Assembly (NCBI RefSeq): GCF_000067045.1
Contig: NC_010125.1
Span: forward strand, 522,001 to 586,000
DNA: 64,000 bases
Reading direction: 5' to 3'
Source of the DNA: Gluconacetobacter diazotrophicus PA1 5
GTDB lineage: Bacteria > Pseudomonadota > Alphaproteobacteria > Acetobacterales > Acetobacteraceae
Under the pieces are notes generated by a model that made no database searches, was not told where the DNA came from, and worked only from the letters and a program-made list of their open reading frames with translations. Of the stretch, positions 37,527 to 46,138 are shown piece after piece. Position numbers and translations under genes: made by a program. The stretch's first letter is position 1, and every line of letters begins with the position of its first letter.

Positions 37527-38606
37527 ATGAACAGATTTTTCCGTGCCTTCCTTCCGCTGCCCTTATTATTCTGCCTGGCGGGATGCTATGAAATCGGGCC
37601 GACCCGGCTGGATCGCGACCAGAGCGACTATTCCCGGGCCCTGACCAGTTCAGGCAAGCAGCAGACCCTGCTGAACGTGGTGCGCCTGCGCTATGCCGAC
37701 ACGCCGGGCTTCCTCGACACCACGCAGCTGATCTCGGGCTATCAGCTCCAGCGCAACATATCGGCCGGGATCGGGACCTATTCCCTGGCCAGCCGCCCCT
37801 ATGGCGGCGTGGGCGCCCAGTTGCAGGAAAGCCCGACCTTCACCTTCCAGCCCGTTACCGGCGACGCGTATGCCCAGAGCGTCCTGCGCCCGCTGCCGCC
37901 CGGCAACCTGCTGCCGCTGGCCATGGGCGGCCTGCCGATCGACGTGCTGTTCCGCCTTGCGGTGCAGTCGATCAACCTGATCAGCAATGCGGGCGCGCTC
38001 GGCGGCGATGTCGGGCGCGGTTCGCCCGCCTTCTTCGACCTGATCTACGACCTGCGCCAGTTGCAGCTGGCCGGCCTGCTGGGCATCCAGCTTGAACGCG
38101 ACCCGGCCGCCACGGGCAAGGAGGACCCGGCGGACGATCGCGTCTTCCTGTCGATCGCCTCGACGGACGATCCCGCCCTGTCGCCCGTGGTCCATGACGT
38201 GCGCCGCCTGCTGGGCATGGCGCAGAATGACGAGCGCGTGCAGGTCGTCTATGGCGGCGGCCGGCCCCGCAAGGGCCAGATCCGGCTGCTGACGCGGACG
38301 ATACTCGGCGTCCTGGGCCAGATCGCCTATCAGATCGAGGTGCCCGAGGAAGACGTGGCCTCGGGCCGCACCCGCCCCACGATCCGGCTGATCGGACGGG
38401 AAACCCGGCCCATCGTCGTGGTTCACGTCACCCCCGACTGCCCGGAAGCCGTCTTTGCCCGCACCAGCTACAACCACAAATATTACTGGATCGCCGACGA
38501 CGACTTCGACAGCAAGCTGGCCTTCACCATGCTGCAGATTCTGCTGGAGCTGTCGAAGACCAGCAAGGGCCCCAGCACGATCGTGACGATCCCCGCCAAC
38601 GGATAG
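37527..38606 (+). CDS. Uncharacterised lipoprotein
   Basis: 359 residues. A signal peptide with lipobox is visible: RAFLPLPLLFCLAGC, cleaved before Cys20, so the mature protein is lipidated. I recognise no domain. The mature part has SSGKQQTLLNVVRLRYADTP near residue 45, a paired segment LRQLQLAGLLGIQLERD in the middle and a later TRPIVVVHVTPDCPEAVFAR. It is mixed alpha/beta, without internal repeats. The ATG at 37527 puts the lipobox at the normal distance; an ATG 11 codons upstream is also in frame. It is divergent from the second TonB receptor and convergent with the SDR gene. Do not assign a function. Confidence 0.75.
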   Translation: MNRFFRAFLPLPLLFCLAGCYEIGPTRLDRDQSDYSRALTSSGKQQTLLNVVRLRYADTPGFLDTTQLISGYQLQRNISAGIGTYSLASRPYGGVGAQLQESPTFTFQPVTGDAYAQSVLRPLPPGNLLPLAMGGLPIDVLFRLAVQSINLISNAGALGGDVGRGSPAFFDLIYDLRQLQLAGLLGIQLERDPAATGKEDPADDRVFLSIASTDDPALSPVVHDVRRLLGMAQNDERVQVVYGGGRPRKGQIRLLTRTILGVLGQIAYQIEVPEEDVASGRTRPTIRLIGRETRPIVVVHVTPDCPEAVFARTSYNHKYYWIADDDFDSKLAFTMLQILLELSKTSKGPSTIVTIPANG

Positions 38607-38609
38607 CGG

Positions 38610-39581
38610 TCAGAACGTTTCGCCGACCATGTCCTCGCTCTTCGCCCACAGCGCCCTGGCATGCTCGGGGTCCAGGGCGTAGGGGCGCACGCCCTCGCTC
38701 ATGACGCTGATCTTGCGGTCCGCCACGACCTCGCTCACGTGGCAGTTCTCGCAATACCGCCCGCCGACCTCTGCGGCCGGGGCGACGATTCCGGCCCAGA
38801 CCGAGGTCGCGGCCCCTTGCGGGATCGTCTTCCATGCGAAGGGGGGCCTGCCCTCGGCGGCCAGGTCGGCGTTGATGCCGTCGATCATCGCCTGAAGATG
38901 CGCGGGGTCCATGTAGCGGGCGAGTTCCGTCCGGATTCCGCCGGGATGCACCGCCGTGGCCCGCACGCCGCGATCCTTGTGCCGGCGGTCGAATTCCACC
39001 GCGAACAGGATATTCGCGGTCTTGGACCGGCCGTAGGCGACGAAGGGATCGTACGGCGTATGGTCGAAATTCGGATCGTCGAGGTCGACATCCGCGAAGC
39101 GATGGCCCGAGGACGCCAGGCTGACCAGCCGCGATCCCGGCCGCATCAGCGCGGCAATCCGGTTGACCAGCACGAAATGGCCCAGATGGTTGGTCCCGAA
39201 CTGGGTTTCGAACCCATCCGCCGTGTGGCCGAAGGGGGAGGCCATCACGCCCGCATTGGCGACGACCAGGTCGAAGGGCTTGCCGGTCGCGTGCAGGGCG
39301 TTGGCGCAGGCGCGCACGCTGGCCAGCGCGGCCAGGTCCAGTTCGATCAGGTCCAGCCCGCCGCCATGGGCGGCGGCGGCGCGGACATGCGCCGTCGCGC
39401 GCTCGGCCTTGGCCAGGTCGCGCGCCGCGCCGACGACGTGCGCGCCATGGGCGGCAAGGGCGCGGGCGGTTTCCACACCCAGTCCGGCGGACACGCCGGT
39501 CACAAGCACGCGCTTGCCGCGCAGATCGACACCCGCCAGCACATCGTCGGTGGTCGACGTGGCATTGAAGGATTCAGCCAT
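38610..39581 (-). CDS. Short-chain dehydrogenase/reductase (retinol-dehydrogenase-like)
   Basis: 323 residues. A classical SDR with cofactor site VLVTGVSAGLGVETARAL (residues about 25-42), LDLIELDLAAL, VVANAGVM (NAG motif), the catalytic serine region LVSLASSGHRF and YGRSKTAN (YxxxK). AVHPGGIRTEL follows. This subgroup uses NADP(H) and resembles WW-domain oxidoreductase/retinol dehydrogenase-like reductases; the substrate is unknown. AAAGGACAG precedes the ATG at 39581. The TetR gene at 39717 runs divergently, with palindromes between, so the reductase is probably the regulated target. Confidence 0.9.
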   Translation of the reverse strand: MAESFNATSTTDDVLAGVDLRGKRVLVTGVSAGLGVETARALAAHGAHVVGAARDLAKAERATAHVRAAAAHGGGLDLIELDLAALASVRACANALHATGKPFDLVVANAGVMASPFGHTADGFETQFGTNHLGHFVLVNRIAALMRPGSRLVSLASSGHRFADVDLDDPNFDHTPYDPFVAYGRSKTANILFAVEFDRRHKDRGVRATAVHPGGIRTELARYMDPAHLQAMIDGINADLAAEGRPPFAWKTIPQGAATSVWAGIVAPAAEVGGRYCENCHVSEVVADRKISVMSEGVRPYALDPEHARALWAKSEDMVGETF

Positions 39582-39653
39582 GATTCTGTCCTTTGTGAAA
39601 CGCCCGGCCTGCATTGCCGAGGGAAAGGCGGTGCGGCATATAAAAGGAGAATG

Positions 39654-39683
39654 CCTCCGTTTAAATACGGAGGGTCCCTCCGT
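39654..39683. promoter_or_regulatory. Two overlapping palindromes between divergent SDR and TetR genes
   Basis: CCTCCGT-TTAAAT-ACGGAGG (39654-39673) shares its right arm with ACGGAGGG-T-CCCTCCGT (39667-39683), giving three alternating half-sites of CCTCCGT. Both palindromes are perfect in their arms. The position, 34 bases before the TetR GTG, suits repression of both promoters by the adjacent TetR. Confidence 0.75.
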
Positions 39684-39716
39684 TTATCAAGGGGCGCTCA
39701 GAGGGGAATATGCGAC

Positions 39717-40316
39717 GTGCCGGATTCCATAGCAGCGAAGCCGCGCAAGCCCCGTGCGGATGCGCAACGCAATCGCGACCGGCTGCTTCAGGTGGCGAAG
39801 GCGGCGTTTGCCGAAATCGGGCCCGCCGTCAGTCTCGATGAAATTGCGCGCCGGGCCGGCGTCGGGATCGGTACCCTCTACCGTCATTTTCCCACCCGCG
39901 ACGCCCTGGTCGAGGGGGTCTATCGCAACGAAACCCGGCGTCTGGTCGAAGCGGCGGCGAATCTGGACAAAACCCACGCGCCGGTCGATGCGTTGCGGGC
40001 CTGGATGCTGATGTTCGTCGATTACATCGCCACCAAGCAGGTGATGGCTTCGGCGCTCAATGCGCTGATCGCCGGCCCGTCGGACCTGTATGCCGCGTCG
40101 GGCCCGCAGATGATCGCGACCATGACGCGGCTGGCGGACCGGGCCGTCGCCAGTGGGGAAATCCGCCTGGATTTCGACCCCGTCGACCTGCTGCGCGCGC
40201 TGGCCGGCGTGGCCAATGTCGCGCCCACGGCCAATTGGCAGGACAGCGCCCGGATTCTGGTCGATGTCCTGATCGCCGGGTTGCGCGCGCCACGGGCGGC
40301 GGACGAAGGTCTGTAG
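39717..40316 (+). CDS. TetR/AcrR family transcriptional regulator
   Basis: 199 residues. The TetR helix-turn-helix is clear: AFAEIGPAVSLDEIARRAGV then GTLYRHFPTRDALVEGVY (residues about 25-65). The C-terminal helical domain belongs to the group with CATYVSL/TetR_C_33-like layout (LRAWMLMFVDYIATKQVM, MTRLADRAVASGEIRLDFD). The start is a GTG at 39717 with GAGGGG ten bases upstream; the nearby ATG at 39710 is out of frame. It very likely controls the divergent SDR gene and itself through the palindromes at 39654-39683. Confidence 0.9.
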   Translation: MPDSIAAKPRKPRADAQRNRDRLLQVAKAAFAEIGPAVSLDEIARRAGVGIGTLYRHFPTRDALVEGVYRNETRRLVEAAANLDKTHAPVDALRAWMLMFVDYIATKQVMASALNALIAGPSDLYAASGPQMIATMTRLADRAVASGEIRLDFDPVDLLRALAGVANVAPTANWQDSARILVDVLIAGLRAPRAADEGL

Positions 40317-40568
40317 GACGGGGCGTCGGTCGGATCGTCGATCCGGCCCGATTCTACTTAACGGAATAGTAAATTACATGTTGCAATTGTGCAACTTGTT
40401 GGTGGAATATGTCATCCACGTGACAGTGCGAGATTTCCGGCCCCAAACTCACTTGACCATATTGTTAATTAAAGCAAACACTCACGACCAATGGTTATTT
40501 CTCCATAAAACAACCATGCGGATTGGTTATTTTTCGGCAAGCGCCGGGGGTCGGAGACGTCGGGAATT
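40317..40568 (+). promoter_or_regulatory. AT-rich leader of the porin-sulfate operon
   Basis: These 252 bases are far richer in A and T than the surroundings. They contain the inverted repeat GTTGCA-ATTG-TGCAAC (40380-40395), the pair GTCA-N6-TGAC nearby and the palindrome TTAATTAA (40465-40472). No gene is visible. It probably holds the promoter and regulator sites of the porin and cys genes. Confidence 0.4.
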
Positions 40569-42248
40569 ATGAGCGCTTACTCCAGGATTCGGTTTCTCCT
40601 CATGTTCGGCACGGCCCTGTCGGCGGGCGTGCCGTCATGGGCCATGGCCGCGTCGCAGGACGACGAGGTCGCGGCCATGCGCCGCGAGATGCGGCAGATG
40701 CTGGGGGAAATCCGCCAGTTGCAGGCGCGCGTGGCGCGGGACGAAAGCGGGGCGAAGGCCGCCAGGCATGGCGCCCCGGCAGGGCGCGTCCGGGTGGCGC
40801 GCGCCGCCCCCCCGCCCTGGACCGGGCCGGAGCCCGTGATCGGCACGCCCCCGGCCGTGCCGGACCGCACCCTGCTGACGTTCGGATCCTCCAGCGGGCC
40901 GCGGTCCGACGCCGGCAGCCGCCTGATCACGCCGGAAGGTCCTCCGTCCTCGTGGTCGGATTTCAGGGCGGCGACGGCCAGGGACGAAACCATGCATATC
41001 GGCGGCATGGCCATCGGCTTTCCGGAGGGGCGGCCGACCATCGCGTCGGATGACGGGGCCTATGCCTTCTCGCTGGGCCTGACGGCGCAGGAGGATATCG
41101 GCGGCTTCGTCGGCACGGCCCCCAAGCGGGGCGAGGGCAAGGGCAATTTCAACCCGCTGACCGAGAATGCACGCCGCATCCGCCTGTATTTCTCCTGGCG
41201 CTACAAGGACTGGGTCGCCAACGTCACCCCCGAATTCGGCAATGCGACGGCCGACGGATCGGTCAGCCTGTTCGAAGCGAACCTGAACTATACCGGGCTG
41301 CGCCATACGATCCTGACCGTCGGCTATTTCCAGCCGCGCATGGAAGAGGAAAGCGCGGAACGCGCCTCGTCGTTCGAATTCATGGAACGTCCCACGATCG
41401 TGGACCTGGTCCGCAATCTGGCGGGCGGTGTCGCCCGCTTCAGCGTCGGGGGCGAGCACGCCGAAAAGCGCTGGCTGGCGGCGGCCTATTTCACCGGACA
41501 GAAATACGGCGACCGTTCCAAGGACACCACGATCACCGACAGCCAGACCGGCGCGGTGGCGCGCATCGCCGGCCGTCCCTATGTCAGCAAGGATATCGAC
41601 GTCCATGTCGGTGCCGGCGCGACCAGCGCCTTCAAGGTCAACCAGAGCTCGACCGGCCGCAACTATACCTTCAGCGACAATGTGGAAATGCCGCTGGGCG
41701 AGACATCGCTGCTGACATCGGGCGCGCTGACCAACGTCGCCCAGATCTGGGCCGCGGGCCCGCAGGTCGGGTTCCGGTGGCGGAACTTCCTGCTGAAGAG
41801 CGAATATTACCATATTGGCGTCGAGCGCGGCGCGCCGCCCGCGGCGCGGCGCCCCTGCCGTCGCTGGGCTTCGACGGTGGTACGTCGCGGCAACTACACG
41901 CTGTTCGGCAAGGGGCGCGCCTATAACGCCAAGACCGCCGCCTTCACCACGCCCGGGGTGATCTACGATTTCGATCCGCTGCACGACCAGTGGGGCGCGA
42001 TGGAAGTCAGCGGCCGCTGGAGCGTGACGGACCTGGGCGATGTCCCCGACCAGGGCGGCAAGGGCATCAACGGCAACCAGCAGACGGTCTGGGAAGGGGG
42101 GGTGAACTGGTACCCGACCCGGCACGTGAAACTTATGCTGGACTATGATCATTTCATCGTCAGCCGGTCGAAAGGCGTCTCCGGCGGCGTCAACCTCCTG
42201 GGCCGCAGCGGCAATGCCGTGATGGGCCGGGTCCAGGCCTCGTTCTGA
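40569..42248 (+). CDS. OprO/OprP-like porin, with a probable frameshifted patch
   Basis: 559 residues. The signal peptide ends PSWAMA-A. A short coiled-coil stretch (DDEVAAMRREMRQMLGEIRQ) of the kind found in trimeric anion porins and a proline-rich linker follow. The barrel carries OprP-family motifs: RRIRLYFSWRYKDWVANVTP, YTGLRHTILTVGYFQP, FMERPTIVDL, and a C-terminal LMLDYDHFIVSR ending QASF. At residues about 424-442 the text RRPCRRWASTVVRRG breaks the pattern. The other frames there read LPSLGFDGG then YVAA before in-frame TYTLFGKGRAYN-like sequence, which suggests three single-base losses. It lies 38 bases upstream of the sulfate-binding protein gene and probably supplies the operon with anions. 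Confidence 0.82.
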   Translation: MSAYSRIRFLLMFGTALSAGVPSWAMAASQDDEVAAMRREMRQMLGEIRQLQARVARDESGAKAARHGAPAGRVRVARAAPPPWTGPEPVIGTPPAVPDRTLLTFGSSSGPRSDAGSRLITPEGPPSSWSDFRAATARDETMHIGGMAIGFPEGRPTIASDDGAYAFSLGLTAQEDIGGFVGTAPKRGEGKGNFNPLTENARRIRLYFSWRYKDWVANVTPEFGNATADGSVSLFEANLNYTGLRHTILTVGYFQPRMEEESAERASSFEFMERPTIVDLVRNLAGGVARFSVGGEHAEKRWLAAAYFTGQKYGDRSKDTTITDSQTGAVARIAGRPYVSKDIDVHVGAGATSAFKVNQSSTGRNYTFSDNVEMPLGETSLLTSGALTNVAQIWAAGPQVGFRWRNFLLKSEYYHIGVERGAPPAARRPCRRWASTVVRRGNYTLFGKGRAYNAKTAAFTTPGVIYDFDPLHDQWGAMEVSGRWSVTDLGDVPDQGGKGINGNQQTVWEGGVNWYPTRHVKLMLDYDHFIVSRSKGVSGGVNLLGRSGNAVMGRVQASF

Positions 42249-42286
42249 TCCTTCCGGTTCCCCGGATACGGCTTTCAAGGACAGTC

Positions 42287-43318
42287 ATGACGAACGTTTT
42301 CCCCTCTTCCTCGCGCCGGGCGTTTCTTGCCGGCGCGGCCGCCGGTGCGGCGTCCCTCGCGGTGGGGCCGTGCCCGGCCCGGGCCGCCACTCCCCGGCTG
42401 CTCAACGTGTCCTACGATCCGACGCGCGAACTCTATGCCGATGTCAGCCGCGCCTTCGCCGCGTCCTGGGCGGGCGCGCATGGCGGCGAGCGCGTCGTGG
42501 TGACCAGTTCGCATGGCGGTTCGGGCGCCCAGGCGCGTTCGGTGCTGGAGGGCGCGCCCGCCGACGTCGTGACGCTGGGCCTGGCCTACGACATCGACAT
42601 CCTGGCGCAGAACGGGCTGCTGGCCGCCGACTGGCAGCAGCGCCTGCCGCACAATTCCACACCTTATACCAGCACCATCGTCTTCCTGGTGCGCAAGGGG
42701 AACCCCAAGGGCATCCATGACTGGCCCGACCTGATCCGCGACGGCGTGCAGGTCATCACCCCCAATCCCAAGACCTCCGGCGGCGCGCGCTGGAACTACC
42801 TGGCCGCCTGGGGCTGGGCCCTGCGGCAGCCCGGCGGGTCCGAGGCGTCGGCACGGGCGTACCTCAAGGCCCTGTTCGGCCATGTGCCGGTGCTGGATAC
42901 CGGCGCGCGCGGGGCGACCAACAGCTTCGTGCAGCGCGGGCTGGGCGACGTGCTGATCGCGTGGGAGGACGAGGCCCTGCTGGCCTCGCGCGACCTGGGG
43001 CCGGACAAGTTCGACATCGTCGTTCCCCCCCTTACCATCCTGGCCGAACCGCCCGTCGCGGTGGTGGACCGCAACGTGCAGGCGCACGGCACGGCAGCGG
43101 TGGCCGAGGCCTATCTGCGGTTCCTGTTCACGCCGGAAGGCCAGCGGATCGGGGTGAAGCATTATTTCCGGCCCGTCGATCCCGCGATCATCGCCGAAAG
43201 CGCGTCGGTCTTCCCGAAGACCACGGTTTTCGACGTCGCCAGCCTGGGCGGATGGACCCGCGTGCAGAAGACGCATTTCGCCGACGGCGGCGTGTTCGAC
43301 CAGATCTACAGCCGGTAA
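42287..43318 (+). CDS. Sulfate/thiosulfate ABC transporter, periplasmic binding protein
   Basis: 343 residues. The N terminus SSRRAFLAGAAAGAASLAV carries a twin-arginine signal, so the protein is probably exported folded by Tat. The mature part has the sulfate-binding protein signatures LLNVSYDPTRELY and VTSSHGGSGAQARSVLEG, then DVVTLGLAYDIDILA, PKTSGGARWNYLAAWG and TNSFVQRGLGDVLIAWE. It captures sulfate or thiosulfate for the CysTWA complex encoded just downstream. Sbp and CysP cannot be told apart by eye. AAGGACAG precedes the ATG. Confidence 0.95.
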   Translation: MTNVFPSSSRRAFLAGAAAGAASLAVGPCPARAATPRLLNVSYDPTRELYADVSRAFAASWAGAHGGERVVVTSSHGGSGAQARSVLEGAPADVVTLGLAYDIDILAQNGLLAADWQQRLPHNSTPYTSTIVFLVRKGNPKGIHDWPDLIRDGVQVITPNPKTSGGARWNYLAAWGWALRQPGGSEASARAYLKALFGHVPVLDTGARGATNSFVQRGLGDVLIAWEDEALLASRDLGPDKFDIVVPPLTILAEPPVAVVDRNVQAHGTAAVAEAYLRFLFTPEGQRIGVKHYFRPVDPAIIAESASVFPKTTVFDVASLGGWTRVQKTHFADGGVFDQIYSR

Positions 43319-43329
43319 CGGGTTCCGTC

Positions 43330-44175
43330 ATGGCGTTTCGCCTGCGGCGGCGCGACGCGCTGCCGGGTTTTTCGGTCTCGATCGGCTTCACGCTGGTCTG
43401 GATCGGGCTGATCGTGGCGCTGCCCCTGGTGGCGCTGGTGCTTCGTCCCTGGCAGGACGGCACGGGGGCCGTGCTGCGGGCGCTGCATGATCCGCGCATA
43501 TACGCCGCCCTGCGCGTCAGCTTCGGCTGCGCGGCGCTGGCCGCGTTGCTCGACGTGCCGATGGGACTGCTTCTGGCATGGGCGCTGGTCCGGGGGCGGG
43601 TGCCCGGGCGGCGGGCGATCGACGCGCTGATCGACCTGCCCTTCGCCCTGCCCACCGCCGTGACGGGCATCACGCTGGCCACGCTGTACGGACCCAACGG
43701 CTGGCTGGGCGCACCCCTGGCCAGGGCGGGCATCCATATCGCCTTTACGCCGGCCGGCATCGTCACCGCCCTGGTCTTCGTCGGCCTGCCCTTCGTCGTC
43801 CGCGCGGTCGAGCCCGTCCTGCGGGCCCTGCCGCCCGAGATGGAGGAAGCCTCGATGCTGCTGGGCGCCAGTCCGTTCCAGACGGTCCGGCACGTGCTGC
43901 TGCCGCCCCTGCTGCCGCCGGTCATCGGCGGCTTCAGCCTGGCCTTCGCCCGCTGCATCGGGGAATACGGCTCGGTCATCTTCATCGCCGGCAACCAGCC
44001 CTTCCGCAGCGAGATCGCGCCGCTGCTGATCGTGGTACGCCTGCAGGAATTCGACTACAGCGGCGCCACCGCCATCGCGCTGATCCTGCTGGTCAGCGCG
44101 CTGCTGTGCCAGACCGGCGTGTCCCGGCTGCGGCGGCGGGCGTCGCGCGGGCTCGTCGCCCCGGATGCCGCCTGA
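43330..44175 (+). CDS. cysT: Sulfate/thiosulfate ABC transporter permease CysT (CysU)
   Basis: 281 residues with six predicted membrane helices. It contains the CysT stretches LIDLPFALPTAVTGITLATL and the EAA loop MEEASMLLGASPFQTVRHVLLP, followed by FSLAFARCIGEYGSVIFIAG. It forms one half of the inner-membrane channel. The ATG at 43330 is eleven bases after the binding-protein stop, and its TGA shares a base with the cysW ATG (TGATG). Confidence 0.95.
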   Translation: MAFRLRRRDALPGFSVSIGFTLVWIGLIVALPLVALVLRPWQDGTGAVLRALHDPRIYAALRVSFGCAALAALLDVPMGLLLAWALVRGRVPGRRAIDALIDLPFALPTAVTGITLATLYGPNGWLGAPLARAGIHIAFTPAGIVTALVFVGLPFVVRAVEPVLRALPPEMEEASMLLGASPFQTVRHVLLPPLLPPVIGGFSLAFARCIGEYGSVIFIAGNQPFRSEIAPLLIVVRLQEFDYSGATAIALILLVSALLCQTGVSRLRRRASRGLVAPDAA

Positions 44176-44993
44176 TGCCCGGCCGGTCCTCCCGCACGGG
44201 CGGCGTCCTGCTGGCGGCTGCGGTGTACGCCGTGGTCCTGCTGGTGCTGGTCCTTCCGCTGGTGCTGGTCGTCGCCCAGGCGCTGGCCACCGGCTTTGCC
44301 CCGGCGTGGCAGAGCCTGCTGGACCCGGACGCCGTCGCCGCCATTCGTCTGACGCTGGTGGTGACGCTGGCCTCCACCGCCATCAACAGCGTGGGCGGCG
44401 TGATGGCGGCATGGGCGCTGACGAAATACCGCTTTCCCGGCCGTGGGGTCCTGCTGGTCCTGATCGAACTGCCGATCAGCGTGTCGCCGGTGATCGCGGG
44501 CCTGGTCTGGCTGCTGCTGTTCGGCCGGGGCGGGTGGTGGGGCGCGCTGCTGGCCCGGCATAACATCCAGGTCGCCTTCGCCACGCCGGGCATTATCCTG
44601 GCCACGCTGTTCGTCACCTTTCCCTACGTCGCCCGGACCCTGATGCCGCTGATGGAACAGCAGGGCCGCGATGCCGAGGAAGCGGCCTTCCTGCTGGGCG
44701 CCGGGTTCTGGCAGACGCTGTGGCGCGTCACGATCCCGGGCGCGCGCTGGGCCCTGCTGTCGGGCATCCTGCTGACCACCGCGCGCGGCATCGGCGAATT
44801 CGGGGCGGTCTCGGTCGTATCGGGCCACATTCCCGGCCTGACCGAAACCATGCCCCTGCATATCGAGACGCTCTATAACGGCTATCAGACGGTCGCCGCC
44901 TTCGCCATGGCGGCGCTGCTGGCCCTGATTGCGATGACGACCGTCCTGCTGCGGTCGTTCTTCGAGCATGATTTCAAGAAAGCGTCTTCATGA
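44175..44993 (+). CDS. cysW: Sulfate/thiosulfate ABC transporter permease CysW
   Basis: 272 residues, six membrane helices. Signatures are WALTKYRFPGRGVLL, LIELPISVSPVIAGLVW, the EAA loop AEEAAFLLGAGFWQTLWRVTIP, ARGIGEFGAVSVVSGHIPG and TMPLHIETLYNGY. It is the second channel subunit with CysT. Its TGA lies within the cysA start (ATGA overlap), so cysT, cysW and cysA are translationally linked. Confidence 0.95.
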   Translation: MPGRSSRTGGVLLAAAVYAVVLLVLVLPLVLVVAQALATGFAPAWQSLLDPDAVAAIRLTLVVTLASTAINSVGGVMAAWALTKYRFPGRGVLLVLIELPISVSPVIAGLVWLLLFGRGGWWGALLARHNIQVAFATPGIILATLFVTFPYVARTLMPLMEQQGRDAEEAAFLLGAGFWQTLWRVTIPGARWALLSGILLTTARGIGEFGAVSVVSGHIPGLTETMPLHIETLYNGYQTVAAFAMAALLALIAMTTVLLRSFFEHDFKKASS

Positions 44994-46039
44994 GCGTGCG
45001 GCTCGACTCATTGACCCAATACGCCCCCGGCACCTCGCGCAAGCTTCTGGACGACATCTCGCTGACAGTGGAAGACGGCGCCTTCATTGCCCTGGTCGGC
45101 CCGTCCGGCGCGGGCAAGACCACCCTGCTGCGCGCGATCGCCGGCCTGGGCGGCCGGCAGGAGGGGGCATTGCATGTCGATGGCCTGCCGCTGGCGGGGC
45201 GGCCCATGCGCGACCGCCGGATCGGGTTCGTGTTCCAGAACTACGCGCTGTTCCGTCACATGACCGTGGCGCGCAACATCGCCTTCGGCCTGGACGTCCT
45301 GCCACGGCGGGACCGGCCGGACCGTGCGTCGATCGCGGCGCGGGTGACGGAACTGCTGGACCTGATCCAGTTGCCGACGCTGGGCGGCGCCTATCCGGAC
45401 CAGTTGTCCGGCGGCCAGCGCCAGCGCGTGGCCCTGGCGCGGGCGCTGGCGACCAGGCCGGGCCTGCTGCTGCTGGACGAACCCTTCGGCGCGCTCGACC
45501 CCATCGTGCGCCGCCAGATCCGGCGCTGGCTGCGCGACCTGCACGACCAGTTGGGCCTGACCACCATCCTGGTCACCCATGATCACGAGGAAGCATTGGA
45601 CGTGGCGGACCGCCTGGTCGTGATGCAGGACGGCCGGATCGTGCAGGACGCGGATGCCGAAACGCTGGACGCCGCGCCCGCGACCCCCTTCGTGATGGAG
45701 TTCCTGGGCGAAGCCCTGGCATTTCCCGGCCGGATCGCGCAGGGGTGGTTCCACCCGGACGATGCGAACGTCCTGCCCCTGTCCACCACGGCGGCGGACG
45801 GCCCGGCGTCGGCCCTGGTCCGCCCGCACGAGGTGCGCCTGGTCGAGGGCAGGGGGACCGCCGCCGCCACCCCGCTGAAGGGCCGCCAGCACGGTCTGCG
45901 CCGGTTTCATGTCGCGCTGGGACAGCGCGACGTCGAAATCCTGGCACCCGCGGAGCAGGCGGATGCCCCCGGGCCCGTCGCCCTCGATATCGCGCGGGCC
46001 CGCATCTTTCGCGACGGGACGCGGCTGGCGTTCGGGTGA
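44990..46039 (+). CDS. cysA: Sulfate/thiosulfate ABC transporter ATP-binding protein
   Basis: 349 residues. The nucleotide-binding domain has Walker A GPSGAGKTT (37-45), the Q-loop in GFVFQNYALFRHMTV, signature LSGGQRQRVALARAL (about 139), Walker B LLLLDEPFGALDP (about 160) and the switch histidine in ILVTHDHEEALDVAD. A C-terminal TOBE-like domain follows (ALVRPHEVRLVEG). It powers sulfate uptake through CysTW. It is the last gene of the porin-binding protein-cysTWA unit. Low sulfur would be the expected inducing signal; no regulator gene is adjacent. Confidence 0.95.
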   Translation: MSVRLDSLTQYAPGTSRKLLDDISLTVEDGAFIALVGPSGAGKTTLLRAIAGLGGRQEGALHVDGLPLAGRPMRDRRIGFVFQNYALFRHMTVARNIAFGLDVLPRRDRPDRASIAARVTELLDLIQLPTLGGAYPDQLSGGQRQRVALARALATRPGLLLLDEPFGALDPIVRRQIRRWLRDLHDQLGLTTILVTHDHEEALDVADRLVVMQDGRIVQDADAETLDAAPATPFVMEFLGEALAFPGRIAQGWFHPDDANVLPLSTTAADGPASALVRPHEVRLVEGRGTAAATPLKGRQHGLRRFHVALGQRDVEILAPAEQADAPGPVALDIARARIFRDGTRLAFG

Positions 46040-46138
46040 AGGACCCCCGCCCGCCGGAACTCTCGGCGGCTACGAACCCTTATGGTCTCTCGAACCACGG
46101 ACCGACATGCCCCTGGCGATATCGGGAAGACCAACAAG

